Source: Atrichornis clamosus (lineage: Eukaryota > Chordata > Aves > Passeriformes > Menuridae). Taken from it: a DNA stretch of 64,000 nucleotides. Each line of letters opens with the position of its first letter. Position 1 is the first letter of the stretch. Shown here one piece after another: positions 47,986-61,300 of this stretch. The DNA lies in the NCBI GenBank assembly GCA_013400975.1, contig WBMZ01008634.1, positions 124,001 to 188,000 on the forward strand, read 5' to 3'. Made by a program: the position numbers and the translations under genes. Below the pieces are notes generated by a model, which ran no database searches, was not told the DNA's origin, and saw nothing but the letters and a program-made list of their open reading frames with translations.

Positions 47986-50900
47986 AAATTAATTGTTAAA
48001 TATATTTAATAAGATTTTTTACAAGGATTTCTGCATATTGAGGATTTCTTTATTGGATAGTAAATACTTCTTTTTGTTGCAGTGTTTTCCTCATATCTTG
48101 TTCCTTCTTCAGTCTTAACCTTTGGATTAGGATTTTTTGAATTGTTGAAAATTCGGACATTCAGAAGTTCTAAAATTTGGTGTTAGGCTGCTGGTTTAGG
48201 TTTACTAATGGTGAATTTTATAGCTGGTCTAAGATCTGAATTTGACAGTTTCAGAGTGTACAAGTGGCACGTTTATAAAGATTGTTTCCTTTGCAGTGTT
48301 TGGATGGACCAGAAAATGCCAAGGGATGAAAAATGCGTGCTCAGACGTGTGCACTTGAAAGCTTTTAGTTTAATTATGTAGCAAGTCTGCAGATCCTCAG
48401 ACTGCTTAAAATAAAATCACTGCAATGGCATTGTGGAGTTCATTCTGTGACCACAGTGCCCAGGGTGAAATGGTGTCAGGGTCTTCAGCTTGGTAGTTAG
48501 AAATATTTTCTAAACTCTGATAATTCCCACTTGAAAAATACTGCCAAAGATACTTTCTATGAGAATTTGGTGATTGAAAAATTATCACAGAGAAGCCAAA
48601 ATGAACAGTGAGAGGGAAAGGTGTGACTTTGCTCAGCCAAGGGCAGTTGTCTCCATTGCCTGGCTGGAAGGGAGTAGACGGAGACTTGCGGCTACTTAAG
48701 CTGTTAGGAAATCTGTCAAAATAGCAAACTCTACATTTTTCTGTCCTTGTAATTAATTTCAGTAGTTCTTTGCGTTGTAAATTTTTCTGAGTGGTCTTGC
48801 AGCTTCGTTTCTCTTTTCTGTCAGGTGTGGAGTTTGTTATGAAGTACATCTCACATATTACAGACGGTTGAAACTTCTCTATTATGAATTGTCAATGCTC
48901 ACAACTTCTTTTCCTATACTTGTTCATAGTATAAAAAATCAAGACAATTGTACCTATGGACTGTTTTTTAGGGTCTGTCTTTTTCTGTGTGTCTTTGGGA
49001 TCCTATTGTGGGAATGTCTCAATCTGTACAGTGAATTTTTATAACTACGTGGAATGAGAAACTTTCTGCAGCCCTGGACTTAAAGTGCTTTGGAGATTGA
49101 AAAACTTCTCACACAAAATGAGCTTGAAGCTGTGCTGCCTTGTCTACTCTTACAGCCCAGCTGTGCACTGATACTACTTCTGCTTCTTACAATGTCATAA
49201 GTAGGGTGATGTGAGATCTCCCTGTTCAAATTGTGAGCTGTGTAGTCTCATAGATATTTTTTAACATAAATGCAGTGAATGCATTTAAAGACAAGTTACA
49301 TTTTTACACTAATTTCTTTTATTTCATATTGGAAAGGCTGACAAATCTCTTGCTTCTCAAATGTAATTTTACGTGAATCAGGAAGACATTTAAGGTGACT
49401 TAATGATTACTCATTTGCAGATTAAGGACACGTTCCTAATTTAAACATCATCTGTAAGCAGCTCAGTAATGGCTGGGTTTTGTGATGTAGAGTGTTTCAC
49501 TTTGAATACGTTTTATGTGGCAGGAAACTGCAAGGAGAGACAGGAAGTAGAAACCTATGAAACTGCCTGCTGGTTTCTTATTTATCTTAATGTGAAAGCT
49601 GTTATTTGCTTTATTGCTAAAGCAGTAAACTCTCAGGGCCAAAGTTGAGGTTGAACTTGACCATATTTCCCTTTTGTTTTAGTCCTGTTAGTCTGTCAAA
49701 AGCAGAAGTGTCTAAAATTTCATGAAGCTGTTTTGCAGTGTTCTGAAATCTTTTAAAGCCAAAGGAGAATTTAAAAGTTTTCTTTGGAGAAAAAGTTATG
49801 GTTTCATGCTTTGTGGTGTGATTTTCTTACTCGTTGAATGAATGACTTTCAAGGTAACACTAAATAAAGTTTATTTCCTTTACATTTTATTTTTGTCTTC
49901 TACTTGATGATTATTGGAGTTTTATTTGTATCATGGTACAGCTGATGCTTAAATTTGGTTGGATTTTCTAGGATATTTTTGTATAAATTCCATTATCAAC
50001 CTAAACATACAAACTGTTTCCTAACATTTCCTAACACACAGATAAAATTTGCTGTAGGAGTTTTGTGAGAAGTGGCATCATTACAGTCACTTTTTTTCCT
50101 CTTTGCTTCTGTCAAATTGTATGTTTGTGTGGATTGGAATGACCAAGTACCTTTGTTTGCTTTTACAATGCATTGTTGTGGTCAAAACTGATTTGGTGGC
50201 CAGGAATAAACCTGATATTTAATGAATATTTTTAGCTGAATTAGGTCATGACTGGCAGTAGTACTCTTGGGAACTAACCAATTAACCAATTGTTCAACTG
50301 TTTGGTTTTTTTCCTAGTATTGTAAATATTTTATTTGTAAAGAAGGAGGGCAGGGTGTGCCCTTTTTAGATAAAGAAAAAAGGAGTTAAAACTTTGCCTT
50401 AATAGTTAATCTGCTTTAGCAGGCACAAAAGGTTATAGATACAAATTTGAATGTTGACAATTTAGCACCTGTAAGGGATATTGACCTCGTAGTTCATATG
50501 AAGGATTGTGTGAGTTTGTGTACCTTGGGGTCAGTCCTAATTCCCTGGTTTCTGGATAGTTCTTCTATCTAAACTTTAAAATTATTTTTGTGGACTTCAT
50601 ATTTCTTGCTGTTTGAACATCATACTTTTCTTTTGTGCTTTAATGACCTTATTTTACAGATACTGCCAAAGAGAGAGGATCTGAGGCTTTTTGCACCAGT
50701 GCTTCGATAGATCTGCTGAGCTGTAATGGTTTTGTTCAGCACAAAATGCACAACTCATCTGCATTCCAAGAGTGCTGTGGAAATGGAGCTCATTGTCATT
50801 ATAAGCTTAAAAATGAAGCTTGAAGCTCTGCACATCTGATGTACAGCTGGGCCGTGGAAACTGAGTGCAGGGCCTGCTCAAAACTCTGAGCAGCTGGGGA

Positions 50901-53092
50901 TCTGAAGGAAACTGATAGGAAGTGCTTATCTCTCATTTTGGATTGCTTCCACAGAGGGATGTGTGTTCTCTCTAGTTTCTGGATCTGTACTTTGCTGGGA
51001 TCTGGAAGGAGGAGTGAACCCTTTTCACTTGGGGTGTCTGTAACTGCAGTGAGCTTTGTTCATGGAACCTGATGAGTGTGTGCTCCCGTGTGCAACTAAG
51101 GTGGGACTTTCTTGTAGTTACGGGGAAAGGTAAAACAACTCTGGGTTTTGCTTTGCCAGACTTCCAGTTTACTTGTGGTAAGTGAGCCTCTGAGCTGCTC
51201 TGTGTGTTGATTTGCTGACTAGGTTTGGTGATTCGCAGATAATTTGGCATAATTTATTTCCAAAGTTCTGTTGCATCCCACTTAACTGAGAAAGCAGAAT
51301 GGAACATAACCAAGAAGGCAGATGTTTTATATCCATGGCCCACTTAATAAGATTGAAATAATTAAAGCTGTGTCAAGATGAAAAAAAAATTGAAGGAGAT
51401 AGCAGTCCTTAAGCACACATAAGGTGTATGAGTAGTTCCAATCCAGTAGTAAACAAGAATCATGTTTTGTTCTTTGGCATACCCTTTGGTGAGACTGCTC
51501 CAAAAAGGGACAGAGCTCAGGAGAGGACTGCAAGGTTTACCTTTTAACATTCTTGAATGCAGGAATATTCCAAATGCTTCCATCCTTGTGGCCCCACCTT
51601 GGGAGAGGGATGAGTGTGAAACTGCACTGACACTGTTCTGAAGGGATGTGCCTGTGTGTTTGAGAGCAACTGAGGCACAGTCATGCACTGCCTGTGAGAA
51701 AATGCCTTGCGATCACTTGGGAATGTCTTCATTCTTTTCTTGTTTTGATTCCTGTTTCACTCATATCTTGGTAAACCATTCATAACCAGCTCCTGTTTGC
51801 AGGTGTGTCCCTTATTTGCTGTGAAAAGCCAGTCTAGCCAGCCTCTTTGCAAAAGGAGACTGCCCTGGGCTGGACTGGGGAAGATGTTGGTCAGCTTGCT
51901 GAAGGTTGTTTTGTGGCCTGTTTGCCAGCCCTGACAGCAAGGAGTGAGGAGGGAGCAAATTGCACAGAAAAATTTAATGGTGGCTTCTTTTCGGTTCTGG
52001 ATGCTTGACTTGGCAGTACTAATGTTTTCCTAATGGAAGGGGTTTTCAGGAGTAATTTTATAAAACAAGTACCATAAAGTGCACTCATATGCCTTATCTT
52101 GTCTGATGATTTTTAGCAGTCTCAGCGTGGGTGAGATGTTGTGGTATGAGGAAAGGGAAATGTGGCTGAGTACTGTACATGTGCAAGGAACACAGTGTTC
52201 CTCTGAGGACAGGCCTTTAGTCTGTGAGTTACTTCCATCTCTGAATGCATTTCTGTCACTGCAAATAAAACTTTTAAGTATGTCTCTGCATAAGTGCCTC
52301 TGTAGGCAACTAGGAGAACATGCTCGGAAGGAACAGTGTGCCCATGAAGTAGAGTACGCTTTGCTTGTCATTCTGCTTTGCTGGTCAAGTAGGGTTTATT
52401 TAGGCATTGAAAATACAAGCAATTGTGTGATAATATTCTTTTTCACTCTCACTAATAGTCCTCCCATTTGAGGCTGACTGTATATTAACCTGTGGAAACT
52501 GTGGGGTTTTTCTGTGGTTCCTTCAGAATTGTACTGATGAGTTTTAGTTTTTTCTCCCTCAGATGGCAGAGTTACACATGTTCATCTGGGAGCTCTGCTG
52601 AAGCACAGCACGAGGATCAGGGGAGTGCTTCAGTCAAGTCCTGCTCAGCACAGGCAGGTTGGGTGAGGGCTGAGTAGAACCTGCCCTGCTCAGCAGTGAG
52701 TGTCATGACTGATGGCCTGAGTCCTGCACTGCACAGCTGTCAGCACCTTGCCTCAGATTCCTAAGGGACGGTTGTGAGAGCTGTGGAACAAGTCTGGAGT
52801 AAAGCCAGGCAGGATAAAAAAGCTAGGATTGCTTTCTTAAGGTAGCAGCTCCAGGATTCAGAATGAAAATCACCTAGAAGTATACATTCCTGAATGGAAA
52901 TACAGGGCTGGCAGGTGGCAGCTCGTGAGCACTGCAGGTCCATTTCAGGGAGCTGCAGATCCCCTGCCAAACCATCTGCTGGTGGAGATGCTCTGAGTGT
53001 TGTTAATGTACTGTGCTTCATAACTTTTCAAGTTTCACTGGTTTTGTGCATCTAAACCAACATATGATTTATCTTTTTTGAAGATGAATATA
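47986..53092. other. RFT1 downstream flank, nothing recognised
   Basis: AT-rich DNA. The longest frame (48406-48849 minus, 147 codons) has no similarity I recognise. Apart from the distal AATAAA at 49863, no gene signal is clear. Confidence 0.5.
49863..49868 (+). terminator. Possible distal poly(A) signal AATAAA
   Basis: Canonical hexamer in a T-rich context (followed by GTTTATTTCC), 2.8 kb after the RFT1 stop. It would give a long 3' UTR isoform. The hexamer alone is weak evidence in AT-rich DNA. Confidence 0.25.
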
Positions 53093-53172
53093 TCATAGAA
53101 TCATAGAGTAGAATGGGGACCTTTAACAATCATCCAGTCCGACTTCCCTGCCGTGAGCAGGGACATCATATC
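53093..53172 (-). mobile_element. CR1 LINE tail, antisense
   Basis: TCATAGAATCATAGAGTAGA is the reverse-complement CR1 octamer end. It is followed by GGGGACCTTTAACAATCATC and CCTGCCGTGAGCAGGGACAT. About 80 bp remain. Confidence 0.88.
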
Positions 53173-53399
53173 CTGCTTGTGGAGTCTATTTGCAATTGAC
53201 AAAAGTTGTCTGAATGAAACAGCTCAGAGGAAGAATTGCAAATTTGTAAAGTGCAGGTGAACCAGGTCTTTTGGGGTAAAAGCCACAACTGAAGCAGAAA
53301 AGCAGAATTAACAGAAACTGAAAACAAACACAGTATTCAGGTTTGGTAACAGGGCATTCAAGGTACTCTGTATTCCACTGGGCCTGACTGCTCTGGGGG

Positions 53400-54440
53400 G
53401 GAGAAAAGGGAAGGACTTTCTCCCCATCCAGAGGAAACTGTAGTGATGCAGGTCGTTTGAAAGATACTTTGGTGTGGGAGCAGGAAGCTTTCATGGCTGA
53501 AGATGCATTGAGGAAGGCTGAAAAAGCATTTGCAATCTGTCAGGGGAGCAATACATCTAAGGCAACATTAAGGTTGCTGCAGTATGGGCCTTGAGGTGAG
53601 CTGCAACCAATTTGACTTAATCTATTACAGTTAGGAAAAGGAAAATTAGTCTCTGTAGGGTAAGAAAAGGTGGACTTGAAAGTGTAGGTTGAATTATTAA
53701 AGGAACAGGAACAGAATCCAAGTGGAAGAACAGAAGTAGTGCAGAATAGTGTGTGCTGCAAAAAGCCTGTGTTCAGCATCTGTGATGAAGTGCATGTGAT
53801 GAAGGACATGCAAAAGGCTAGACAATAAAACCTCCAGCTGTGCAGTTACTTGGGCAGAGGAAAAAAGCTTAAACAGCTTCAGGATGGTAGTTAGAGGCAG
53901 AACTGTGGATTGGATCATTCAGCATCCTAGAGGAGTCTCTTGGTCTTTGCAAAGAGTACTGCAAGAGAAGAACAAGGTGTGATTAGATTTGTCAGTGCAG
54001 AATTTAGCCCAGAAGACCTCAGCCCATGGGACTGAAGTGGGGATTGTTGGTACAGTCCAGATCACTTTGGTGTGGATATACCAGGCTACCCGAAAAAGAC
54101 ATTTCCTGTCCCTCACCAAGCTTCTTTGCACCAAGACTTCGACCAGTTCTTTTCTGCTAACCCATGTGGGAAGCCCTGAGGGAAAATGGCAGTAATTGTG
54201 GGTGGAGACAGACAGATGAAACAGTGACACTGCCAGAAGCAGCTGTCACACCATGGGAGTGGAACACTGATCGCTGGTGAGGCTCGTGGCACACAGCGAG
54301 TACAGGGCAGTGAAGCTGTGGTGCAGAACGTGCTTTCCCCAACAACACACCTGCTACCTGGAGGGACTCAGAGTGCAAGTATAGGAACCCCACAGGGAGC
54401 GCAGTGGATCCTAGGCTTAATGAATTAGGGAACGGAAATG
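53400..54440 (+). other. Broken coding-like fragments, possible old retroelement debris
   Basis: Several + strand segments (53465-53587, about 53815-53970, about 54020-54170) read as plausible protein in different frames, interrupted by stops and frameshifts. The pattern fits a decayed retrovirus-like or other retroelement insert, but no reverse-transcriptase YXDD, integrase or protease motif was seen, nor any pair of LTRs. Chance is the main alternative. Confidence 0.2.
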
Positions 54441-55025
54441 GAGAATTAGAAGGGTTATGCATTGATAATGTATGGATTGCAAAGAGATGTGTATGGTGTA
54501 ATATTCACTATTAAAACAGTAAAAATTTGATGTATTAAATATAGATTAAACCTCAAATGAGCAAAGAAAGGCAGTTGGTAAATACTGCTTATCTGCAGAC
54601 CCACTGAATGAAGTGGGGGGTGTGTGATTTACAGCAATTTGGGTAAATGTAGAAACAGAAATGAAAGAGAGGGAATGTCTCTTCTGCTTGAAGGGAAACT
54701 TCACCCATTGAAAAAGTAATGAAGATTCAGAGAAATCACTGCTTTCCAAGAAGGGTGTGTGCTGAAGGAGTGGTAAAGTATGAACACCATCTGGGGACGT
54801 GGCTCAGTCACCAAGCATTATACAGGACTACATTTGTGTGAAAAGCCAGCTGTAAGTGGAGAAAGAACTTGTACTGTGTATCAGACAGAAATACTAGACC
54901 AAAATACAAAGACAGACCAGTCTTGGAAGAAATGATTTAATAAATTTAGTTAAAACTTTGAAAGAGTGAATTAGAAACATAGTAAGTTAATATCCATTGT
55001 TAAGTTCTTACGGTTTATTTTACAG

Positions 55026-55130
55026 GATTATGCTGCCAGCATTATTGGCTTGAAGAGAGAAGTAGCTCAGTGTAGTGAGGATGATGATGACTTCAGGCAA
55101 GGGTGTAGCTATAGAGGGACTCCAGAACAG
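55026..55130 (+). other. Exon-like segment of unknown gene, tentative
   Basis: 105 bp lie between a pyrimidine-rich acceptor (GGTTTATTTTACAG) and a donor (CAG|GTGAAT). One frame is open throughout, exactly 35 codons, including an acidic EDDDD stretch. It could be an exon of a downstream gene or a non-coding RNA. It does not match the SFMBT1 N-terminus that synteny would suggest. Confidence 0.22.
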
Positions 55131-55321
55131 GTGAATAAAACAGGAGGGAAAAGGTTTGAAGCAGAGGAACACTAAATGCTGACAGTACCTTAGTAAGGAG
55201 TTTGAAGAATTGTGAAATTTAATGTGTATATGAAAGAAAAATTACTGATGAAATAGTACAATCAAACTGAGATGGAGGGATCATGAAAGGAAGGTGGTAC
55301 AGGTAAGTATTAGAGGAGGCT

Positions 55322-55335
55322 TGTGTGTGTGTGTG
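55322..55335. repeat. (GT)7 microsatellite
   Basis: Seven uninterrupted GT units, possibly polymorphic. Confidence 0.85.
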
Positions 55336-55339
55336 CGCT

Positions 55340-58300
55340 AATCAAAGCTTGCTCCCTCCCTCCCCTTAAGTACCTGTGTAATATTTGCAATGTTAACCAT
55401 GATTTCAGTTGATAAACATTGATAAAACTATTGATAAAACTGACTGTAAAAGGAATACTTCTCATTAGAATAAAGGAAAAATGGCAGAGGTATCTGTAGT
55501 CTAGGCACAATATCAGACGTCTTAAGCATGAAAGATTTTTTGTGTGCAAGCTGTAAGAGTTCAGAGCAAAGACTTCTGTGCTGAATGTGTGCCAAGGAAA
55601 TAGGATTATTCCTTGTAGGTATTGTTCTTTCCTGGCTCTATTAGAAACATTCCAAGCATTTGTACTAAATACAAATTTAGCTGCTTGTTGAAGGGGAAAG
55701 GAGAACCAGTGGGTATCAAGCAAATGGAGAACAGACATGAGCAGAGCATGGTATTATTTGAGCTTTATTGGCTAGAATATTAGCAAAAAAAGTAGAGCAA
55801 GAAGTTTACTGCCTGGATACAAATAATGCCTTACAAAGGTGGGAGGTTTTCTCAGAGTATAGCTTCATCAAATAAAAAAATAATACCAGTCCCCTGTCTG
55901 CAAAAAAAGCTTTATGAGGGAAAGAAGTTAAATGAACCTTAGAGTCCAAAAGAGAAAACACAGATGTGAGTGAAAGCTGCTCATGCAGAACTTCATCATT
56001 ACATGCATTTCCCCTAATCTTTGGCGCTGCAATTAATAACAGTTCTGATGACATATCTCACTTATCCATAAATCACCTGTCCTCTACTAGGAATAATTGT
56101 ATCAACTTACCAAAACCTTGATTGCTTTCTGTGCCATTTGTTGCCATCACAAACTGCTGATGTTTGTATAGGTTATGACAACCTGCACTGGCTGCCAAAT
56201 GCATTTCACCCAGGTAAATGTAAGTGTGTGTGTCAAAAAACTCTGTACCTGTTAGAAGATCACAGACCAACGAAAAGGTTCCTGATACTACACAGGAAGC
56301 ATTAAACATCAATGAAATCCAGTTGGTACTGATGAATTCATGAATATTTATTAAAGTAGCAGTTCTTGGGGACCATTTCTTATGGAATGCCAGAGGTAGC
56401 TTGCAAATTCACCTCTGAAATAACTTGTAAAAGTGTGTTTTGGGGTTTGCTTCCTTGTTGTTTGTCTTGTGGCAGAGTGCACAGGATCTTGGTGGCTGTG
56501 ACAATTTACACAAGTCAGGGTGAGATTAAAGGGGTTATGATGACTTTTGGCCAAGGGAATGGTGCCCTGCTGCTCCTGATGGGCAGCAGGCACACTGGTT
56601 ATATGTCAAAATGTGCTGTTTCTTGGATGTATATGTGGAGTGACTCAACTTCTTCGTTTTTAGCAGACTACTTGAGAAATTGTATGGAGCTCAACTGCTG
56701 AACAGCATTGTTTTAATCTAACAGACTGATTTTATAAAATGCTTCAGGTTTCTTAATTTCTGCATGAGGGAAATAATTACTTGCATGTCCTTCCCTCCTC
56801 CCTTCCTGACTGTCTCCACAGTGGTGCACACTGGTTCTTTGATGCACTGACTGCCTACCATCGCCAACAGCATCATCTTGGCAAAAACAACAACGAAAAG
56901 GATTGCCCCTCTATGTGTTGTGTGTCCTTATTCCCATTCCTTGCTCTCGCTTGATGCTGTCTGTTTTCCTTCTGGTTCCTTTGCTGTAGCAGCCATGGGA
57001 CCTCAAGGAGATACTTTTTGTGTGTTTAACTGCGAAATGTTTTCATCCATGTTCCAGTTGCTCCTTCAGCTCAGTCGTGTATTATTTGAGCTAAATCCAT
57101 GAGTAGCAATTCAGAAAAGGTTTAGACACCATCAGTTATTTCACTACTGAGTTCTGGACTTAAATGTTTGTGTTCAAGGTAAGAACGTGTTCATCTGATC
57201 ACAGCAAATAAAAAGAAAATATCAATTATTTTAAAAATACCTCCATATTTGGGGCATGAATTTAAGTTCTTAAGTTTTAGAAATCATCTGTTGCTAAAGT
57301 AAAGTCTAGAAAATAAAGGACCAAAGACAGGAGGTGTTAAGCAAATATACCTTTCCAATAATAAATGGATTCTGTCACCTGAATTGAAATATACTACCTG
57401 AAACTAGTTCCCTGATTACTCGTAACAGTTTATGAAGGGTTCTGACTGGCTATTTGGGTTTTTTTTTCCCCTGCAGCTGTGAATTAGATGAAAAATTACT
57501 GCAGCTGAGCATAACGTTGTTGTGTCACTAGGAAATTCACTGCTGGCATTGAATTCAGCCTGGAAAAGTAAAGAGGTCATGACAAAACATCTGTTTTGTG
57601 GAGAGAATAGTTATTACCACCAGTAATACTGCAAATGCTGGAGTGGAAAAAATAACTCCAGAGCAAAGATGCTGCAAAGATGCCTTTTTGAGCATTTTTT
57701 TATGGACTATGTTAGCTGGATCTCCCCTTCCACCTGTGTTTGGAAGGTAAGTTTGAACAAAATACTACTGCTGCTCAAACATAAGGTGGAGCTGTTTCTT
57801 TGTGGTAGACTCTCCATCTCACCACCTCCACATCTTCCCTTTTTTTTTCCCCCTCCTTGCTACGTTTTTAGTGTTGCCAGTGGTTTTACAGGCAGTGTGC
57901 TGGAGGCACGTGACTGAGGTTTGTTAAACTCCTGTAAGGATTTACGTTTGCTCTTAGATTTCATTTTTAGCTGACACAATCCATGTGAGATGTTAGGGGA
58001 CCTCACCCTGCACTTAGATCTGGCTAATCCTCCTCACCCTACTGCTAACCTGAACTGAACTTGCTCCCTTGGTTGTAAATGGGATAGCTTCTTGCCTCTT
58101 CCTTGTGGTGATTGCCTTTGCGTGTCAGAGACACCAAAAAAAATTAAGATACATAAATATTAAGTATTTTTTGTCCTCGTCATGTTGTCTTTTCTGTATT
58201 TTTAATAATAATTTCAAGTTCTAGTTTCTAATGAATATTTTCTGAGGGCAGGAAGTGTTCTGCCATCCTTGGAGGCAAGGCTCAGGGTTAGGAGAAATGT

Positions 58301-61300
58301 TTCAGAGTGACTGTATTGGCACCTGTGGCTCTCTGAACTGCTAAAAGTATCACAGTATTGTATTTCTATACTTTGGAGGAATGATTTGAAGCATGAATGC
58401 AGTGCTCCCAGGGGAGAGTCAGAGACTGCAGTTGCAGGCAGCCTCCAGAAATGAGCACCCTTCTCCTGTGCCTGGAAAACCTCTCCGTGCCTGCTTTGCT
58501 TTAACTCTGCAGCTGCTTTCTCCAGGTCCTGACTTGCAGAGCTCCAGACTCTCGCCCTTCTTGCTAAAAGCCAACTCCTCAACCCTTCCATTATCTGACT
58601 CTCTTGAAAGTCTCAGTTGTGGATTTCAAAGCTTCCCTGTGAACTGGATGTGTCTGTGATTTAACTGGGAGATAGCCAGCAGCTCCAAATGTTAAATTCA
58701 CTTTCTGTTTGTAGCAGTGTTACACAGCCCTGAGAAAAGCTCACCATACACACAAAACAAACTGTGGCAACCCCTTGTGATAACCAAGGTTTCTTTATCC
58801 TCAGGTTTTGCAAACACTTTAGGTATTGAGTAATCATCTTCTATCAATGCTCTTAGAAGTAGCCCCCATTAGTTCACCTGCAGCCAGTGAGACCAAACCC
58901 ATTTTATGAGGTCATTCTTCCCATTCAATTCTGTAATGGAAAGGTTGACTCACCAACCCCAGCCCTGGAGAGGTAGATAGGATATCTACAGTGTCATTTC
59001 ACTTTTCCAGCCCTGTTATGCCACATATTAGTCAGAGTTCATTTATTTCATTAGTTTACTTTGTAAAGCAATTACATAACTGTTACCACAATAGGACTAG
59101 AATGGTGTTTTACATTTACTGAAATAACTTGGCAATTAATTTCAAATGATCTCTGTGCAGTAATCTCCTACATATAATAGAATTATTCAAATGTCTATGA
59201 ACATTTTACATGCAGTATTTGAGTGAGTTAGATCAATCAAAAATTAATTGCATCCAAGGCATCAGTATAGCCTTCTGGGATCAGCTGAATGCCAGTATGT
59301 CACAATAAAGTCATAATAATTGATGTAGCATTGAATCGTGCCTTTGCTTCTCCTGTATAATGGCAATTTTATTAGCTGAGCAGGCTAGGTGGAAAAATGA
59401 AAAGAAAAGAGAAATGAAAGTAAGTTAAATATCAGCTAGTGGCCATTAACTTTGATTTAACTCTGTGCCTTTGTGGTTTATCATCCTGACACTTTCTGTA
59501 TGCTTAAAAAAGCTTGTTTTGCACAATTGCACTTTCCCTGTGCTTCCTATTTATATATATATGTAGAGAGGAATGGAATATCTGGCTGAGCATTCAATTC
59601 AAGTTGTCAACTCAAAGTATTTATTCTGAACTTTGATTTGATGACTTGGGCATTTAACATGAAAAGTATCTCTCCTGGTAAGTATTTGGTTTCTCTTGGG
59701 CTTCTGTCTTTCTCAAGGTGTGACTCTTGGATAATATATGTTGCAGAAGTAGAGTGCAGATATCAAAATATTTAATAGTTCCTCTTTTCACTGGCAGATT
59801 TCTTCTGTTTAATTTTTTTAAAATTCATAAACAGGGCTATTGCTGTATAACAACTACTGAAGAGCTGTTGAACGGGCTTAATACGTTAGCTTTTTTGTCC
59901 ATGGTTATTAGGGAACAAATAGAAATTACTTGTCTTCAAATTCACCTACCAGCTTTTTATTATTTTCAGAGAATCTGTGAACTAGACAAGAGTGTGTTTT
60001 CTTTATTTGAAAAGCACCTTGACAGTCATGAGATATAGAAAGATAGTGAGTGAGAAGGCAAGCGGAGGTGGTAAGGGGCAAAATTGAACAAGAAAACCAC
60101 ACTGTTGTCTTGGGTCAGGGGGAGGTGGGTGGTAGCAGTTGTTTTGTCTTGTTTTATGGCACAAGGAGTTGAAAACAGATGGTGAAAATAGTTAAACACA
60201 CTCAACTTGTAGAGCTGTAGCTGGATATTCAGGTGGGAAAAACATTCAGACACAAGGTGGAAATCCAGATCTACAAAAAATCCTCTGAACTGTCAGGGTT
60301 TGTGAGTAATGAAAGTGATATAAGAGGCTGGAAGACACATTGGTGCCTGAGAGCTGGCAAAGGAAGCAATGGAGATTAATGAAGGGCTAGAGAAGTCTTG
60401 TAAGTCCTTGTAAAGTGACTTTTTCCCTGTGAATTTGCCTGTGTTAGCAATGCTGTTTTATCTTGCTCCCTTTAGTGTTTCATCTCTCCAGTCTTTTGCT
60501 ACTTCATCTTACTGCTACATTCTTAAAAGCCAGAGCAGAATCAAATCTGCAAAGCTGTCCTTTCTGTGGACAGGCATGAAACTGAGTGTTCACTCTGAGT
60601 GAGCCTCACATTGAGCAGACTCAGCTTTTTGACGGTGGCAGGTTGAAGGCAAATGTGAAAGTCTTTGGACTTGGTTCACAAGAACTGCTCACATCCCAAT
60701 AGATATATTGAAAAGCACGTGAATTTCAGCATAGAAACTGTTCTCAGCTCATTCCTGGAGGGTAAAACTAAGGCAGTACGTGGGCAGGTGGTGTGACTCC
60801 AAGTGATTTAACTATTGCAGCATGGGGGTGACTTTGCAGATAAAGCAACTGGAACTTGACCTCTAATCAGTGATTTCATCACTACAGACTTGACAAAGTT
60901 ACAGTATCAGAAAAGTGGGTAAAGCATAGAATGGGGCTGGGGAGATAAAAAGCTTTGAAAGTTTAAAAACCTGCGTCCTTCCAGGGCTGGAATTCTTCAA
61001 CCTGCATCTAAACAGCAAGACCTGAGTTTGATTGTGAAAACAGAGCCAAGCTAAACCCCGTGTAGCTGGCCCAGTCCTGGTAACAGCTCAGCTGCCAGGA
61101 GCTGGGTTCCTTCAGGTTTGCAAACACCTGACCTGGTTGAGCTGGGCTGAGACCTCTGCAGCTGCAACCAATTTGATACGAGCTTGTGTTTGAACAGAAC
61201 ACTGGCTCTGGAGTGTCTTAGTTGTATGTGCTTGGATCTGCCCTGCAGTTGGTGACACAGCAACAGATGGTGGTGCAGACAGGTGTTTGGTAAACACGTG

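Noticed and set aside
48406..48849. 147-codon minus-strand frame, the longest outside RFT1
   Set aside because: No domain or family recognised and no promoter or splice context. A frame of this length is not surprising in 64 kb.
57669..57746. Possible exon ending at a strong AAG|GTAAGT donor
   Set aside because: No acceptor of quality or known protein in front of it; isolated donors are common by chance.
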